NCBI GenBank assembly: GCA_963662865.1
Contig: OY759969.1
Location: 1,364,001 to 1,428,000, forward strand
Reading direction: 5' to 3'
DNA length: 64,000 nt
Source: JAJDYQ01 sp963662865
Lineage (GTDB): Bacteria > Pseudomonadota > Gammaproteobacteria > JAJDYQ01
This document shows positions 17,464 to 25,544 of the stretch, one piece after another. Below the pieces are notes generated by a model. It saw only the letters and a list, made by a program, of their open reading frames with translations. It was not told where the DNA came from and did no database searches. The position numbers and the translations under genes were made by a program. Position 1 is the stretch's first letter; each line of letters starts with the position of its first letter.

Positions 17464-20400
17464 TTACTCCGTTTTGAGTTTATTTCTGTCGATTTTTCCA
17501 CTTAAAGTAAAAGGCATTTGATACAGTATGCGATACTCTTCAGGCAACATCCACTTCAACAACTTTCTGGCGGCGATGGATTTAATATTATCCAGTTGCA
17601 GGCTTTCCGTTTCCTTGCCATTCAACTCAATATAGGCAACAAGGTATTTATTAGACATTTCATCGACTTCAGCGGTTACGGCACAGTGTTTAATGAATTC
17701 AATCTCCAACAGCACTGACTCAATCTCAGATAATTCTACGTGGAATCCACCAATTTTAATCAAATCATCATTACGTCCAATATATTCCATATCACCATTT
17801 TCTTTCCTTCTGCCTCTATCTCCACTATGGAATAAACGGGCCTTTACATCGTCAGAAAACGGGTCTTTGATAAATCGATCAGAATATTCTTTCTGCCGAC
17901 GAAAGTATCCCGGAGAAACCACATCCCCTCCGATATAGATTTCACCAATCTGACCATCGGGTACCGGCTTCATATCTTCATCGAGCAGATACACCTGGCA
18001 ATTAGGCAATGGTCTTCCAATTGGGACCAATCCCTCATCTATTTCTTCTTTCAATACGACACTATCGGCAAAAGTATCTGCTAAAAACCGTGTACCCTCA
18101 CCATGAAGCTCGTAACTATTATTATCACCACATATTTGGCTTGCGATCATCAATTGATCTTCAAGCACTTGCAATATATCCGTCTGGGTAGTAAGAGGAT
18201 TTGCAAGTATCACACGAAAAACGACTATAGACTGGTCGGTACCATAACGAGTATTTCTCAACACAGTCTTGGATACAAATGTTGAGCCCTTGATAAACTG
18301 AGCATCCTGTAATCGCTGATTGATAGCGCTAATTTCAAGATTATCATCGCGGCTCAATGTATTTTCACTCAATTTATCACGATACTTCTCAGGAATGTAT
18401 CTGTAATTCACAATATTCAATGGGGGATCAAATATCAATTCAAAGCAATCGAGAGAATCAATAATACGCGCAAAAAAGACTGACTTATCCATGCTGGAAT
18501 TAAACAGGGCTTCATATCCTTTCTTTCCTATCATCTGAAGAGAAGCGTGCACAAGTAATGCCATCGCGGCTCTGGAACCTTCCATACTAAAGCGACCAAC
18601 ATCATATGAGTCGAATGTTGATTGATAAGTCGCCTCGGTGGCACCATACTTCAACATCTCGGGGTCACGAAACAAGCACAGGCTAATACCCTGAGGCAGG
18701 TAAAGCTGTTTATGTGCGCAAAACGTTACCGAATCAGCGCGTTCAATTCCCTTAAAATGATCACGATACTTATCTGACAATAATCCGCCGCCTCCCCATG
18801 CCGCATCAACATGAAAATAGATATCATGCTGTTTTGCAATATCCGCCATTTGCTTCAATGGATCAATATGTCCCGTTTCAGTAGCCCCGGCAATACCTAT
18901 TATCGCAAAAACATAAAGCTTATTTTCACGACAATAGACAAGCCTATCATTCAAATCGTGAATGTCCAGCGTACCATCAGAAGCCAATGAAACATTAATA
19001 ATATTTCCGGTTCCGATACCAAGAACTGAGGCTGATTTTTTGATAGAATAATGCATAAGCTCAGAACCCAGCAACACTGCGTCTTTATAGCCACTGGCCT
19101 GCAATATCCGGTACAAGCCGACAGTGGACAGATCATCATCACCGGATAGCTTTGCTAAAGCCCGATTACGAGCAATCATTAAGGCAGTTATATTAGAAAT
19201 GGTTCCGCCGGTCGTAACCAGGCCAAGATTAGTATTAACCTTCTGGACATATTCATTGTAAAACGAGTCCGACAAACCGTAAAAGCAACGATGCAGCATT
19301 GCAATCGCTTCACGTTCCAGAAAAATCGCTGATTTTGCTGTTTCAACTTTCACCAGATTCTGATTCATCTGAGAAATCAATTTACTCATGTCATGAACAA
19401 AGTCCGGTAGTGCAGAAGTCATATGACCAATATATAACGGTGAAGCAGTATTAATTGAATATGGCAGAACCTCGCCTTTAAACCAGTCAAAATACTCCAC
19501 CATACTCATCGGATAGTCTGACATTTCAGTATTCATAAAGCGGACTGACAGTTCGTTCGCAGATATATTTGGTGTTGTAATTTCGCAGTCTCTCTGATCT
19601 TCAGAGTTCAACATACTTCCTGGATAATGCCAGGGCAAAGACTCAACAGACTTTGAAAAGTAAGCCAACACATTATCAACGTCGAGTCTCTTCACTTCAT
19701 ACCACGTAGCATCCGCACTAACCTCAGTAGCACCGTATACATTGATTAGGCGCGCATACTTGAATCGCTGGTAAAAAATCTGTGCAACCGATGTGGATAA
19801 TGCTTCACCACTACAAAACACATATTTTAATTCAGGAAGATGAAATATCTGCCTCACTGAAACAGACAATATGGATTTCAGTAAAGATGGTGTCAGAACA
19901 ATCCTGGTTATATTCCTTGTCGATATTGTTTTTACAAGCTCCAAGGCATTGGTCGCTTGTGTGTCGGGCAGGATAACAAGCGTAACCCCCTTTAATAGCG
20001 GAGAAAACAATTCAGCAACATGATCCACAAAGCTAATAGATATTCTTTGGCAAACCAACTCATCATCGCCATATGGATATTCTTCCCATACCCAATTTAA
20101 ACGGTTAATTATGCCTCGATAAATACCTCGTACCGCCTTGGGACGCCCTGTTATCCCCGAAGTATAAATAACATAGAGCAAGTCATCTATTTCTACTGAC
20201 ACATCCGGTGGGCAAGTTGGTTTCCTGCTTATCAATGGCCAGTCAACATCAATATTTATCACAACAGCAGCTACCACGCTTTGACTAAAGCCGGTTGTTG
20301 TTATCACAGCATACGGAGAACAATCATTTAATATTGTGTTGACTTGTTCTGGCGGCATACTGGAGTCTATGGGAACATAAGCACTTCCGGCTTTTAGCAC

Positions 20401-20637
20401 TCCGATAAGGGCAATAACAAACTCTATGGAACGCTCCATGTACAAGGCCACCAGAAAGGCAGACTCAATATTATTTGACATTAAATAATGCGCCACTTGG
20501 TTTGACTTTTCGTCCAGCTCTCTATAGGTAATGGTATTTGATTCACATGAAACGGCAACGTGATCAGGCGTTAGAGCTGCCTGCATCTCAAACCGGCGAG
20601 TTAAAGAGATAAATTCCGAGGCCATAGAAGGGTTCAT
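17464..20637 (-). CDS. adenylation domain interrupted by a PanP-like PLP-dependent decarboxylase
   Basis: This 1057-residue protein has three parts. Residues 1-315 are the first part of an amino-acid adenylation domain: A3 YVIYTSGITGRPKAV (155-169), an A4-like SISFVDHVAELF (200-211) and A5 NVYGATE (299-305). Residues about 320-835 are a complete group II decarboxylase with HVDAAWG (Asp611), the PLP lysine in AHKQLY (Lys643) and stacking His529. Stretches such as IGHMTSALP and ANPLTT recall aspartate 1-decarboxylases of the PanP group. Residues 843-1057 resume the adenylation domain: A6 GEIYIGG, A7 HSGDRGR, A8 GRNDDLIKIGGFHVELSEIE, A10 SGKIDR. There is no carrier or condensation domain. It may make and activate beta-alanine; substrate is inferred. 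It follows a 53-codon ORF by 25 bases. Confidence 0.88.
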   Translation of the reverse strand: MNPSMASEFISLTRRFEMQAALTPDHVAVSCESNTITYRELDEKSNQVAHYLMSNNIESAFLVALYMERSIEFVIALIGVLKAGSAYVPIDSSMPPEQVNTILNDCSPYAVITTTGFSQSVVAAVVINIDVDWPLISRKPTCPPDVSVEIDDLLYVIYTSGITGRPKAVRGIYRGIINRLNWVWEEYPYGDDELVCQRISISFVDHVAELFSPLLKGVTLVILPDTQATNALELVKTISTRNITRIVLTPSLLKSILSVSVRQIFHLPELKYVFCSGEALSTSVAQIFYQRFKYARLINVYGATEVSADATWYEVKRLDVDNVLAYFSKSVESLPWHYPGSMLNSEDQRDCEITTPNISANELSVRFMNTEMSDYPMSMVEYFDWFKGEVLPYSINTASPLYIGHMTSALPDFVHDMSKLISQMNQNLVKVETAKSAIFLEREAIAMLHRCFYGLSDSFYNEYVQKVNTNLGLVTTGGTISNITALMIARNRALAKLSGDDDLSTVGLYRILQASGYKDAVLLGSELMHYSIKKSASVLGIGTGNIINVSLASDGTLDIHDLNDRLVYCRENKLYVFAIIGIAGATETGHIDPLKQMADIAKQHDIYFHVDAAWGGGGLLSDKYRDHFKGIERADSVTFCAHKQLYLPQGISLCLFRDPEMLKYGATEATYQSTFDSYDVGRFSMEGSRAAMALLVHASLQMIGKKGYEALFNSSMDKSVFFARIIDSLDCFELIFDPPLNIVNYRYIPEKYRDKLSENTLSRDDNLEISAINQRLQDAQFIKGSTFVSKTVLRNTRYGTDQSIVVFRVILANPLTTQTDILQVLEDQLMIASQICGDNNSYELHGEGTRFLADTFADSVVLKEEIDEGLVPIGRPLPNCQVYLLDEDMKPVPDGQIGEIYIGGDVVSPGYFRRQKEYSDRFIKDPFSDDVKARLFHSGDRGRRKENGDMEYIGRNDDLIKIGGFHVELSEIESVLLEIEFIKHCAVTAEVDEMSNKYLVAYIELNGKETESLQLDNIKSIAARKLLKWMLPEEYRILYQMPFTLSGKIDRNKLKTE

Positions 20638-20662
20638 CTAAACGCTCATTACAAAAATAATG

Positions 20663-20824
20663 TCAATCTGACGGAACTTTACTTTGCAGGTATTGCACAG
20701 GCCTATGAGTTGTCTGGCGCTGAAACAAGAACTCCGGCGCGAACTCAATGTATTGCTCAACCACCCTGGCTACAGACTCGAACCATGGCAATAGAATCTC
20801 CTGCCAATCCAAAGAAATTACCAT
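20663..20824 (-). CDS. 53-residue ORF of unknown function, possibly the end of a decayed gene
   Basis: ATG at 20824 opens a 53-codon frame beginning MVISLDWQEILLPWFESVAR, with a protein-like mixture of hydrophobic and charged residues. It ends 25 bases before the adenylation/decarboxylase start on the same strand. The same frame stays open upstream, except for one TAG (20852-20854), back to the dcd stop (PDYGQVGSVDCVIPHRD is readable). It could therefore be the 3' part of an older gene broken by a nonsense change, or a small gene co-transcribed with its large neighbour. It is not an MbtH-like protein. I do not recognise the family. Confidence 0.4.
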   Translation of the reverse strand: MVISLDWQEILLPWFESVARVVEQYIEFAPEFLFQRQTTHRPVQYLQSKVPSD

Positions 20825-20911
20825 CCATCCCAGCTCATGACACGAGGCACTCTATACACCCGCCAGGACTGCTTCAATATCCCTGTGAGGGATAACGCAG
20901 TCAACTGAGCC

Positions 20912-20931
20912 GACCTGACCATAGTCAGGTC
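20912..20931. other. perfect 8-bp hairpin just after dcd
   Basis: GACCTGAC-CATA-GTCAGGTC sits 6 bases downstream of the dcd stop codon. It is well placed for transcription termination or mRNA protection, but no U-run follows on the minus strand, so an intrinsic terminator is not supported. Confidence 0.4.
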
Positions 20932-20936
20932 TCGAT

Positions 20937-21506
20937 TCAGGCTTTTGGCAGAGTCACTCCCGTCTGTCCTTGATATTTTCCACCACGATCCAGATAAGAC
21001 GTTTCACACACTTCATCCGACTCGAAAAACAGCATCTGAGCAACCCCTTCGTTAGCGTAAATTTTTGCCGGCAATGGCGTAGTATTAGAAAACTCCAGTG
21101 TAACGTGCCCCTCCCATTCAGGTTCCAGCGGGGTCACATTTACGATAATACCGCAACGGGCATAGGTCGATTTACCGACACATATAGTCAGAACATGACG
21201 TGGAATCTTTAAGTATTCAACAGTACGCGCCAGAGCAAAAGAATTCGGCGGGATAATGCAGACATCGCCTTTAAAATCGACAAAGCTATTGTCATCAAAA
21301 TTTTTAGGATCAACAACCGCTGAGTTGATATTGGTGAAGATTTTGAACTCATCGGCACAACGCACATCATAGCCATAACTCGATGCACCATAAGAGATCA
21401 GGCGTCCGTTCTTGCTGCAATGACGAACCTGATTTCCCTCAAAAGGAGAAATCAGTTCCTTTTCCCGCGCCATGCGATTAATCCACTTATCCGCTTTTAT
21501 CGCCAT
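20937..21506 (-). CDS. dcd: dCTP deaminase
   Basis: The 189-residue enzyme turns dCTP into dUTP for thymidylate synthesis. I chose the internal ATG giving MAIKADKWINRMA because Dcd proteins begin at this point; a frame start six codons earlier adds MIYGIT. Family motifs include SYGASSYGYDVRC, the catalytic-region FALARTVEYLKIP, GKSTYARCGIIVNVTPLEPEW and NEGVAQMLFF near the end. The full trimeric core is present. The gene stands alone between the small ORF and the sulfur-globule-like gene. Confidence 0.96.
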   Translation of the reverse strand: MAIKADKWINRMAREKELISPFEGNQVRHCSKNGRLISYGASSYGYDVRCADEFKIFTNINSAVVDPKNFDDNSFVDFKGDVCIIPPNSFALARTVEYLKIPRHVLTICVGKSTYARCGIIVNVTPLEPEWEGHVTLEFSNTTPLPAKIYANEGVAQMLFFESDEVCETSYLDRGGKYQGQTGVTLPKA

Positions 21507-21663
21507 CGTGATACCATAAATCAATCAAGCGCATGTTAGCACGCAATCTGCTTCCTAAGCCTCTACCCAACAGACTTCCACCTTATCGAGCATCTTCAAA
21601 CCCCTCCCCACATCCAGCAGGGCAGAGAATGAACAGAACAGACGCCAACCCGGGGAAATGACC

Positions 21664-22095
21664 TCAGTAATAACCCCAGGGGCGATTCCAAGAACCACCA
21701 TCCCAAGGATTGCCCCAAGGGCCACCACTCCAAGGGGTGCCCCAAGTGCTGCCACTCCAAGGGCTGCCCCAGGAATTACCACTCCAGGGACGGTCCCAAC
21801 TGCGACCGCTCCAGGGGCTGCCCCAGGCACTACGGTTCCAGGGACCACCCCAACTGCGACCACCCCAAGGGCCTCTCCAAGTGCTGCCACCCCAGGGGCC
21901 GCCCCCATAACGCCACCAGTCTCCGCTATTACTCCGACCATCGACCATTTCCTCCATCCAGTACATAGGCATCCACTCAGGCCAGTCGTTGCCGCCCCAA
22001 TAGCCATAATCACCACTCTGCCACTGAGCACTGGCAACAGAACTGGCAAACAATCCAAGTATCAGCGCCAGTAAAATTGCTTTAATCCGTTTCAT
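21664..22095 (-). CDS. secreted Trp/Gly/Pro repeat protein, sulfur-globule-protein-like
   Basis: This 143-residue protein has a clear signal peptide (MKRIKAILLALILGLFASSVASA) with cleavage expected before QWQSGDYG. After it, residues 55-143 consist of about ten short units of the type W-x-x-PWSG-x-x-WG, rich in Trp, Gly, Pro and Ser with almost no charged aliphatic sequence. Such composition marks the sulfur globule envelope proteins of purple sulfur bacteria and other sulfur oxidisers. GGAGGG precedes the ATG at ideal spacing. The competing long frame on the same strand (21555-22058) has no such signals. Function is inferred from composition, as repeats hamper homology. Confidence 0.7.
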   Translation of the reverse strand: MKRIKAILLALILGLFASSVASAQWQSGDYGYWGGNDWPEWMPMYWMEEMVDGRSNSGDWWRYGGGPWGGSTWRGPWGGRSWGGPWNRSAWGSPWSGRSWDRPWSGNSWGSPWSGSTWGTPWSGGPWGNPWDGGSWNRPWGYY

Positions 22096-22371
22096 TTCGG
22101 CCCTCCTGTCATTCAGATTTCCATGCCACTATCATAGCCCTACTAAAGGCAAGCAGTATTAACGCACATCAAATACCCCATCCAAGGACCGCTCTGAATC
22201 AATCAGAGATTCCTTAGGGGGTGCAAACGGCTAAATACAGCCTGTTATCTGTAGTTTAGCCTGAAAAAAGCCAAGACTTAAGTAAATGTCCAGGTTCAGT
22301 ACCTACATGAAGCAACATCAAGCCACCTACTTGATGTTGAGGAGGGTTAACCGGAAGCCCCTTCAGCTGGC
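22096..22371. other. gap upstream of the sulfur-globule-like gene
   Basis: No gene seen. It should contain the promoter of the repeat-protein gene. A short palindrome CTCTGA-ATCAA-TCAGAG lies at 22192-22208 followed by TTCC, related to the elements at 2466 and 16228. Confidence 0.4.
22192..22208. repeat. dispersed palindrome, short third copy
   Basis: CTCTGA and TCAGAG arms around ATCAA, with GATTCC to the right matching the outer arm of the family partly. More degenerate than the other two copies. Confidence 0.4.
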
Positions 22372-22797
22372 CTAGCCTTCGAATAGAAATCCGGATAGAA
22401 ACCCCGCTGGAAACACAACAGAGCGGCTGGTATTACAGCAATAGTCACCGGGAATGATGCCCCAGCGGTCATGCCGAGCGTACCAGCGCAGCTTCCATCG
22501 TGCGCCGATGCCGTAGTTGGCCCGACCTGCGCCGGACGACGACAGGCCCGCATACGGGATGCCGGTGGCGCCGTCATCCAAGGCAAAACCCCACTCGCCT
22601 TGCAGGCTCCAGCGCCTGGAGGCTGGGTCGGGTTACGCTGAATCTTCCTTCAATGCGTCCGACAGCAAATCCGACAACAGCCAGCCCAGACCGCCCGAAG
22701 CCGGGGCGGTGCCATACTCCTGACGCAGGCTCAACGATGGACCCCGCATCGAATCCGGAGCCGAATCTGGTCGCAGGTCGTAGCGCAGCGAACCGGA
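22372..22797 (-). pseudogene. remnant of a C-terminal outer-membrane beta-barrel domain
   Basis: One minus-strand frame reads RYDLRPDSAPDSMRGPSLSL, then RQEYGTAPASGGLGWLLSD, then an in-frame stop, then GEWGFALDDGATGIPYAGLS and YGIGARWKLRWYARHDRWG. This pattern recalls the autotransporter-like barrels at the end of very large surface proteins in Rhodospirillales and Chromatiaceae: RGPSLSLRQ, then alternating aromatic strands, with GxPYxGLS before the last pair. No start, one stop and no C-terminal aromatic residue are seen, so it is a fragment. GC content is visibly higher than in the flanks, suggesting transfer. Confidence 0.45.
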
Positions 22798-22929
22798 TTA
22801 CCTCGAGTACCAAAGGCACTGGACCAGCACAACTTTTGACGATCACCGACTTACATATTATCCTCTGGCCTTTATTTACTACTTAGCGCTTTACCAGAAT
22901 ACCTGAAAGCCGATTATCCAGAGGAACCC

Positions 22930-23616
22930 ATGTCACCAAATACTGAGATCAGCAATCTAGCCGTCTTGATTGACGCGGAAAACATCAGCCCGAGATACTC
23001 CGAGGCCGTCTTTGCCAGAATCAACACGCTCGGCGATGCAAGTGTTCGGAGGATCTACGGGGATTTTTCCGACGGACATTTATTGAATTGGGATAAGGCC
23101 ATCAATGCGCAGGCCATCCTGCAACGCCAGCAACGGGGCAGTACGGCGGATAAGAATTCTTCCGGCATCGCTCTTGCCATTGACGCTATGGACCTGATTT
23201 ACAATGGACAACTCGACGGGTTCTGTCTGGTCAGTTCCAGTTCTGACTTCACGCGGCTGGCCCAGCGCCTGCGCGAAGATGGGCTGGCTGTCTATGGCTT
23301 TGGTGATAAGAGCACACCGGTGTCTTTTCGAAATGCCTGCACAAGATTTACCTATCTGAGTGAACTTAGCAGTAATCTGCAGAAGCCGCACCCCAAAAAA
23401 GCGGCGCCGATGATTTCTAAGGCAATTGGAACTACCAACAGCAAGGGGGGCTGGATCAATATCTCCATCGTGGGCAAACGTATCCGGGAAGAGCATTCGG
23501 ATTTTGACCCAACAAACTACGAAGGATGCCCCAGTATCACCGTGCTGGCCCAGAAAGCGGGCAGGTTTCAAGTCAAGAAAAATGGCTTTATAACGCTCGT
23601 GCGCCGCAAACCATGA
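22930..23616 (+). CDS. NYN-domain nuclease-like protein with C-terminal OST-HTH/LOTUS domain
   Basis: The 228-residue protein starts with a NYN (LabA/DUF88, PIN-like) domain. Acidic residues expected for metal binding are seen in AVLIDAENIS (Asp17), IYGDFSDG and VSSSSDFTRLAQRLRE (about 116-131). Residues 160-228 (GGWINISIVGKRIREEHSDF to FITLVRRKP) form an OST-HTH/LOTUS domain thought to bind RNA. Such proteins are presumed RNases or RNA-binding regulators; the target here is unknown. GAGGAA precedes the ATG. It stands divergently from the barrel remnant, just before ybeD. Confidence 0.88.
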   Translation: MSPNTEISNLAVLIDAENISPRYSEAVFARINTLGDASVRRIYGDFSDGHLLNWDKAINAQAILQRQQRGSTADKNSSGIALAIDAMDLIYNGQLDGFCLVSSSSDFTRLAQRLREDGLAVYGFGDKSTPVSFRNACTRFTYLSELSSNLQKPHPKKAAPMISKAIGTTNSKGGWINISIVGKRIREEHSDFDPTNYEGCPSITVLAQKAGRFQVKKNGFITLVRRKP

Positions 23617-23670
23617 CCGATCCGGATCAGTGACTATTGCCCTTTCAGCCTATTCACTTGGACGACAAAA

Positions 23671-23946
23671 TTGAGCGTAACCGGATACCAGGATACTCTG
23701 CTGGAATTTCCCTGCCGCTTTGCCGTTAAAGCTATGGGAAAAAACGAGGATGGATTCGTTGCCCACGTGTTAAGTCTGGTCAATCGCCATTGCCCCGAAT
23801 TGAGTAAAGGCGATGTCCAAACCCGCCCAAGTCGAGGAGAAAAATATATCTCCGTCACCATCTCTGTAACGGCCACCAGCAAGCCTCAGCTTGATGCGGT
23901 TTACTGCGCATTAACCGATTCCGATCGGGTACTGATGGCTTTATAG
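23671..23946 (+). CDS. ybeD: DUF493/YbeD-family protein
   Basis: A 91-residue ferredoxin-like fold protein with the family pattern LLEFPCRFAVKAMG, a mid segment RGEKYISVTISVTATS and a terminal LTDSDRVLMAL. It must start with TTG at 23671, as no ATG lies upstream in frame before stops and the protein begins at the usual place. YbeD lies before lipB in most gammaproteobacteria, as here, and is thought to have an allosteric or regulatory role in lipoate metabolism. It ends 3 bases before lipB. Confidence 0.9.
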   Translation: MSVTGYQDTLLEFPCRFAVKAMGKNEDGFVAHVLSLVNRHCPELSKGDVQTRPSRGEKYISVTISVTATSKPQLDAVYCALTDSDRVLMAL

Positions 23947-23949
23947 ATC

Positions 23950-24591
23950 ATGGCGCTGCCGCTAAATTATCGTCTGCTGGGAATGGTCCCTTATGAAGAC
24001 TGTCTTCAGGACATGCGGGCGTTTGTTGCCAGGCGTACCGATAAAACCTGCGACGAAATCTGGTTTGTCGAGCACCCTCCGGTCTTTACCCAAGGCATGG
24101 CCGGAAGACCTGAACATATCCTTGGGGCCGGAGATATTCCGGTGATACAAACTGACCGAGGGGGGCAGGTGACTTATCATGGGCCCGGACAGATTGTGGC
24201 TTATCTGCTGCTTGATCTGAACCGACGCCGACTCGGAGTACGCAGGCTGGTAGAATTAATTGAGAAATCGGTGATTGGCCTGCTGGCGGATTACGGTATC
24301 ACGGCACGGGGCGACCGTGCCGCGCCCGGGGTTTACGTGGAAGGCGCCAAAGTCGCCGCCCTGGGTCTAAGAGTTCGCAAAGGTTGCAGCTACCATGGCC
24401 TGAGCCTGAATGTCGATATGGATCTGAAGCCTTTTAAGCGTATCAACCCCTGCGGCCACAAAGGGCTCCGGGTCACCAGCATGGTGACCCTGGGTATTAC
24501 CGAATCTATCGATGCAATCCGGGCTGGGTTATACTACCATTTGTGCACCACTCTTAATTACCGGTGTTACCCTCAGAACCATGCTGCTTGA
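23950..24591 (+). CDS. lipB: octanoyl-[acyl-carrier-protein]:protein N-octanoyltransferase
   Basis: The 213-residue enzyme transfers octanoate from ACP to lipoyl domains, the first step of lipoate synthesis. Motifs are the substrate loop DRGGQVTYHGPGQIVAYLL, the catalytic lysine in GAKVAALGLR and the thioester cysteine in NPCGHKGLRVTSM. It is coupled to ybeD (3-base gap) and overlaps lipA by 11 bases. Confidence 0.97.
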   Translation: MALPLNYRLLGMVPYEDCLQDMRAFVARRTDKTCDEIWFVEHPPVFTQGMAGRPEHILGAGDIPVIQTDRGGQVTYHGPGQIVAYLLLDLNRRRLGVRRLVELIEKSVIGLLADYGITARGDRAAPGVYVEGAKVAALGLRVRKGCSYHGLSLNVDMDLKPFKRINPCGHKGLRVTSMVTLGITESIDAIRAGLYYHLCTTLNYRCYPQNHAA

Positions 24592-25537
24592 TTCTCAAAA
24601 AAAAGTCGGACTGTCACGCACGGAACGTGCGGCGGACAAGGTCTCACGTATCCCCATCAAGGTGATGCCTTCCGTAAGGCCCGCCCGAAAACCTGAATGG
24701 ATCCGCGCAAAATCTCCGAACACACCGGAAGTGTTACGCCTGAAAAAGATACTGCGGGATAATCAACTGCACACGGTCTGCGAAGAGGCCAACTGCCCTA
24801 ACCTGGGCGAGTGCTTCAAACATGGCACAGCCACGTTCATGATCATGGGTAGCATCTGTACCCGGCGCTGTCCTTTCTGCGACGTTGCCCACGGACGTCC
24901 GGACTCTCTGGATGCTGATGAGCCATACAATCTGGCAAGTACGATAGCTGCGATGGAAATGAAATATGTCGTGATTACTTCGGTGGATCGCGATGATTTA
25001 CGTGACGGCGGCGCACAGCATTTTGCCGATTGTATTACGGAGACCAGAAGGCTCAATCCGGGTATCCAGATTGAAATACTGACTCCTGACTTTCGTGGAC
25101 GTATGGATCGTGCCCTGGAAATTATGGGCAAGGCGCCGCCTGACGTGTTCAATCACAATCTGGAAACCGTGCCGCGCCTGTACAAGGAGGTCAGACCCGG
25201 TTCAGACTACCAGTATTCCCTGAATTTGATTAAGCGTTTCAGCGCAATGTATCCAGGGATACCGACCAAGTCCGGTTTGATGCTGGGCTTGGGCGAAGCG
25301 CTCGATGAGGTACAACAAGTCATGCAGGATCTAAGGGATCATGGTTGCAATATGCTGACGCTTGGACAATATCTGCAACCCACACTGAATCACCTGCCTG
25401 TAAAACGCTTTGTCACGCCGGAAGAGTTCGATGAACTGGCAATCATCGGAGGGAAAATGGGCTTTGATCACATCGCCAGCGGCCCCATGGTACGTTCTTC
25501 ATATCACGCCGATGTACAGGCCCGGTCCGTGATTTGA
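24581..25537 (+). CDS. lipA: lipoyl synthase
   Basis: This radical SAM enzyme inserts two sulfurs into the octanoyl chain. The auxiliary [4Fe-4S] cluster cysteines are in CEEANCPNLGEC and the SAM cluster in CTRRCPFC. I start it at the ATG at 24581 (MLLDSQKKVGLS), which overlaps the lipB stop by 11 bases and gives 318 residues, the usual size. A longer frame from 24512 would add 23 residues lying inside lipB. Its stop is 7 bases from the convergent aspartoacylase-family gene. Confidence 0.96.
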   Translation: MLLDSQKKVGLSRTERAADKVSRIPIKVMPSVRPARKPEWIRAKSPNTPEVLRLKKILRDNQLHTVCEEANCPNLGECFKHGTATFMIMGSICTRRCPFCDVAHGRPDSLDADEPYNLASTIAAMEMKYVVITSVDRDDLRDGGAQHFADCITETRRLNPGIQIEILTPDFRGRMDRALEIMGKAPPDVFNHNLETVPRLYKEVRPGSDYQYSLNLIKRFSAMYPGIPTKSGLMLGLGEALDEVQQVMQDLRDHGCNMLTLGQYLQPTLNHLPVKRFVTPEEFDELAIIGGKMGFDHIASGPMVRSSYHADVQARSVI

Positions 25538-25544
25538 GCGCATC

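Noticed and set aside
17464..20637. A full non-ribosomal peptide synthetase cluster around the adenylation gene
   Set aside because: No carrier, condensation, thioesterase, phosphopantetheinyl transferase or MbtH-like gene is in the window; neighbours are sugar and nucleotide genes.
20760..20800. GGTTCGAGTCTGTAGCC on the minus strand, resembling a tRNA T-arm
   Set aside because: The five bases on either side of the TTCGAGT loop do not pair, and no acceptor or anticodon arm is found.
20912..20931. Intrinsic terminator for dcd
   Set aside because: The hairpin is perfect but lacks a following U-run on the minus strand, so it is listed only as a hairpin.
21555..22058. Collagen-like or Val/Gly/Ala-rich open frames overlapping the sulfur-globule-like gene on both strands
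   Set aside because: They are shadows of a low-complexity repeat; only the 21664-22095 frame has a signal peptide and a good ribosome binding site.
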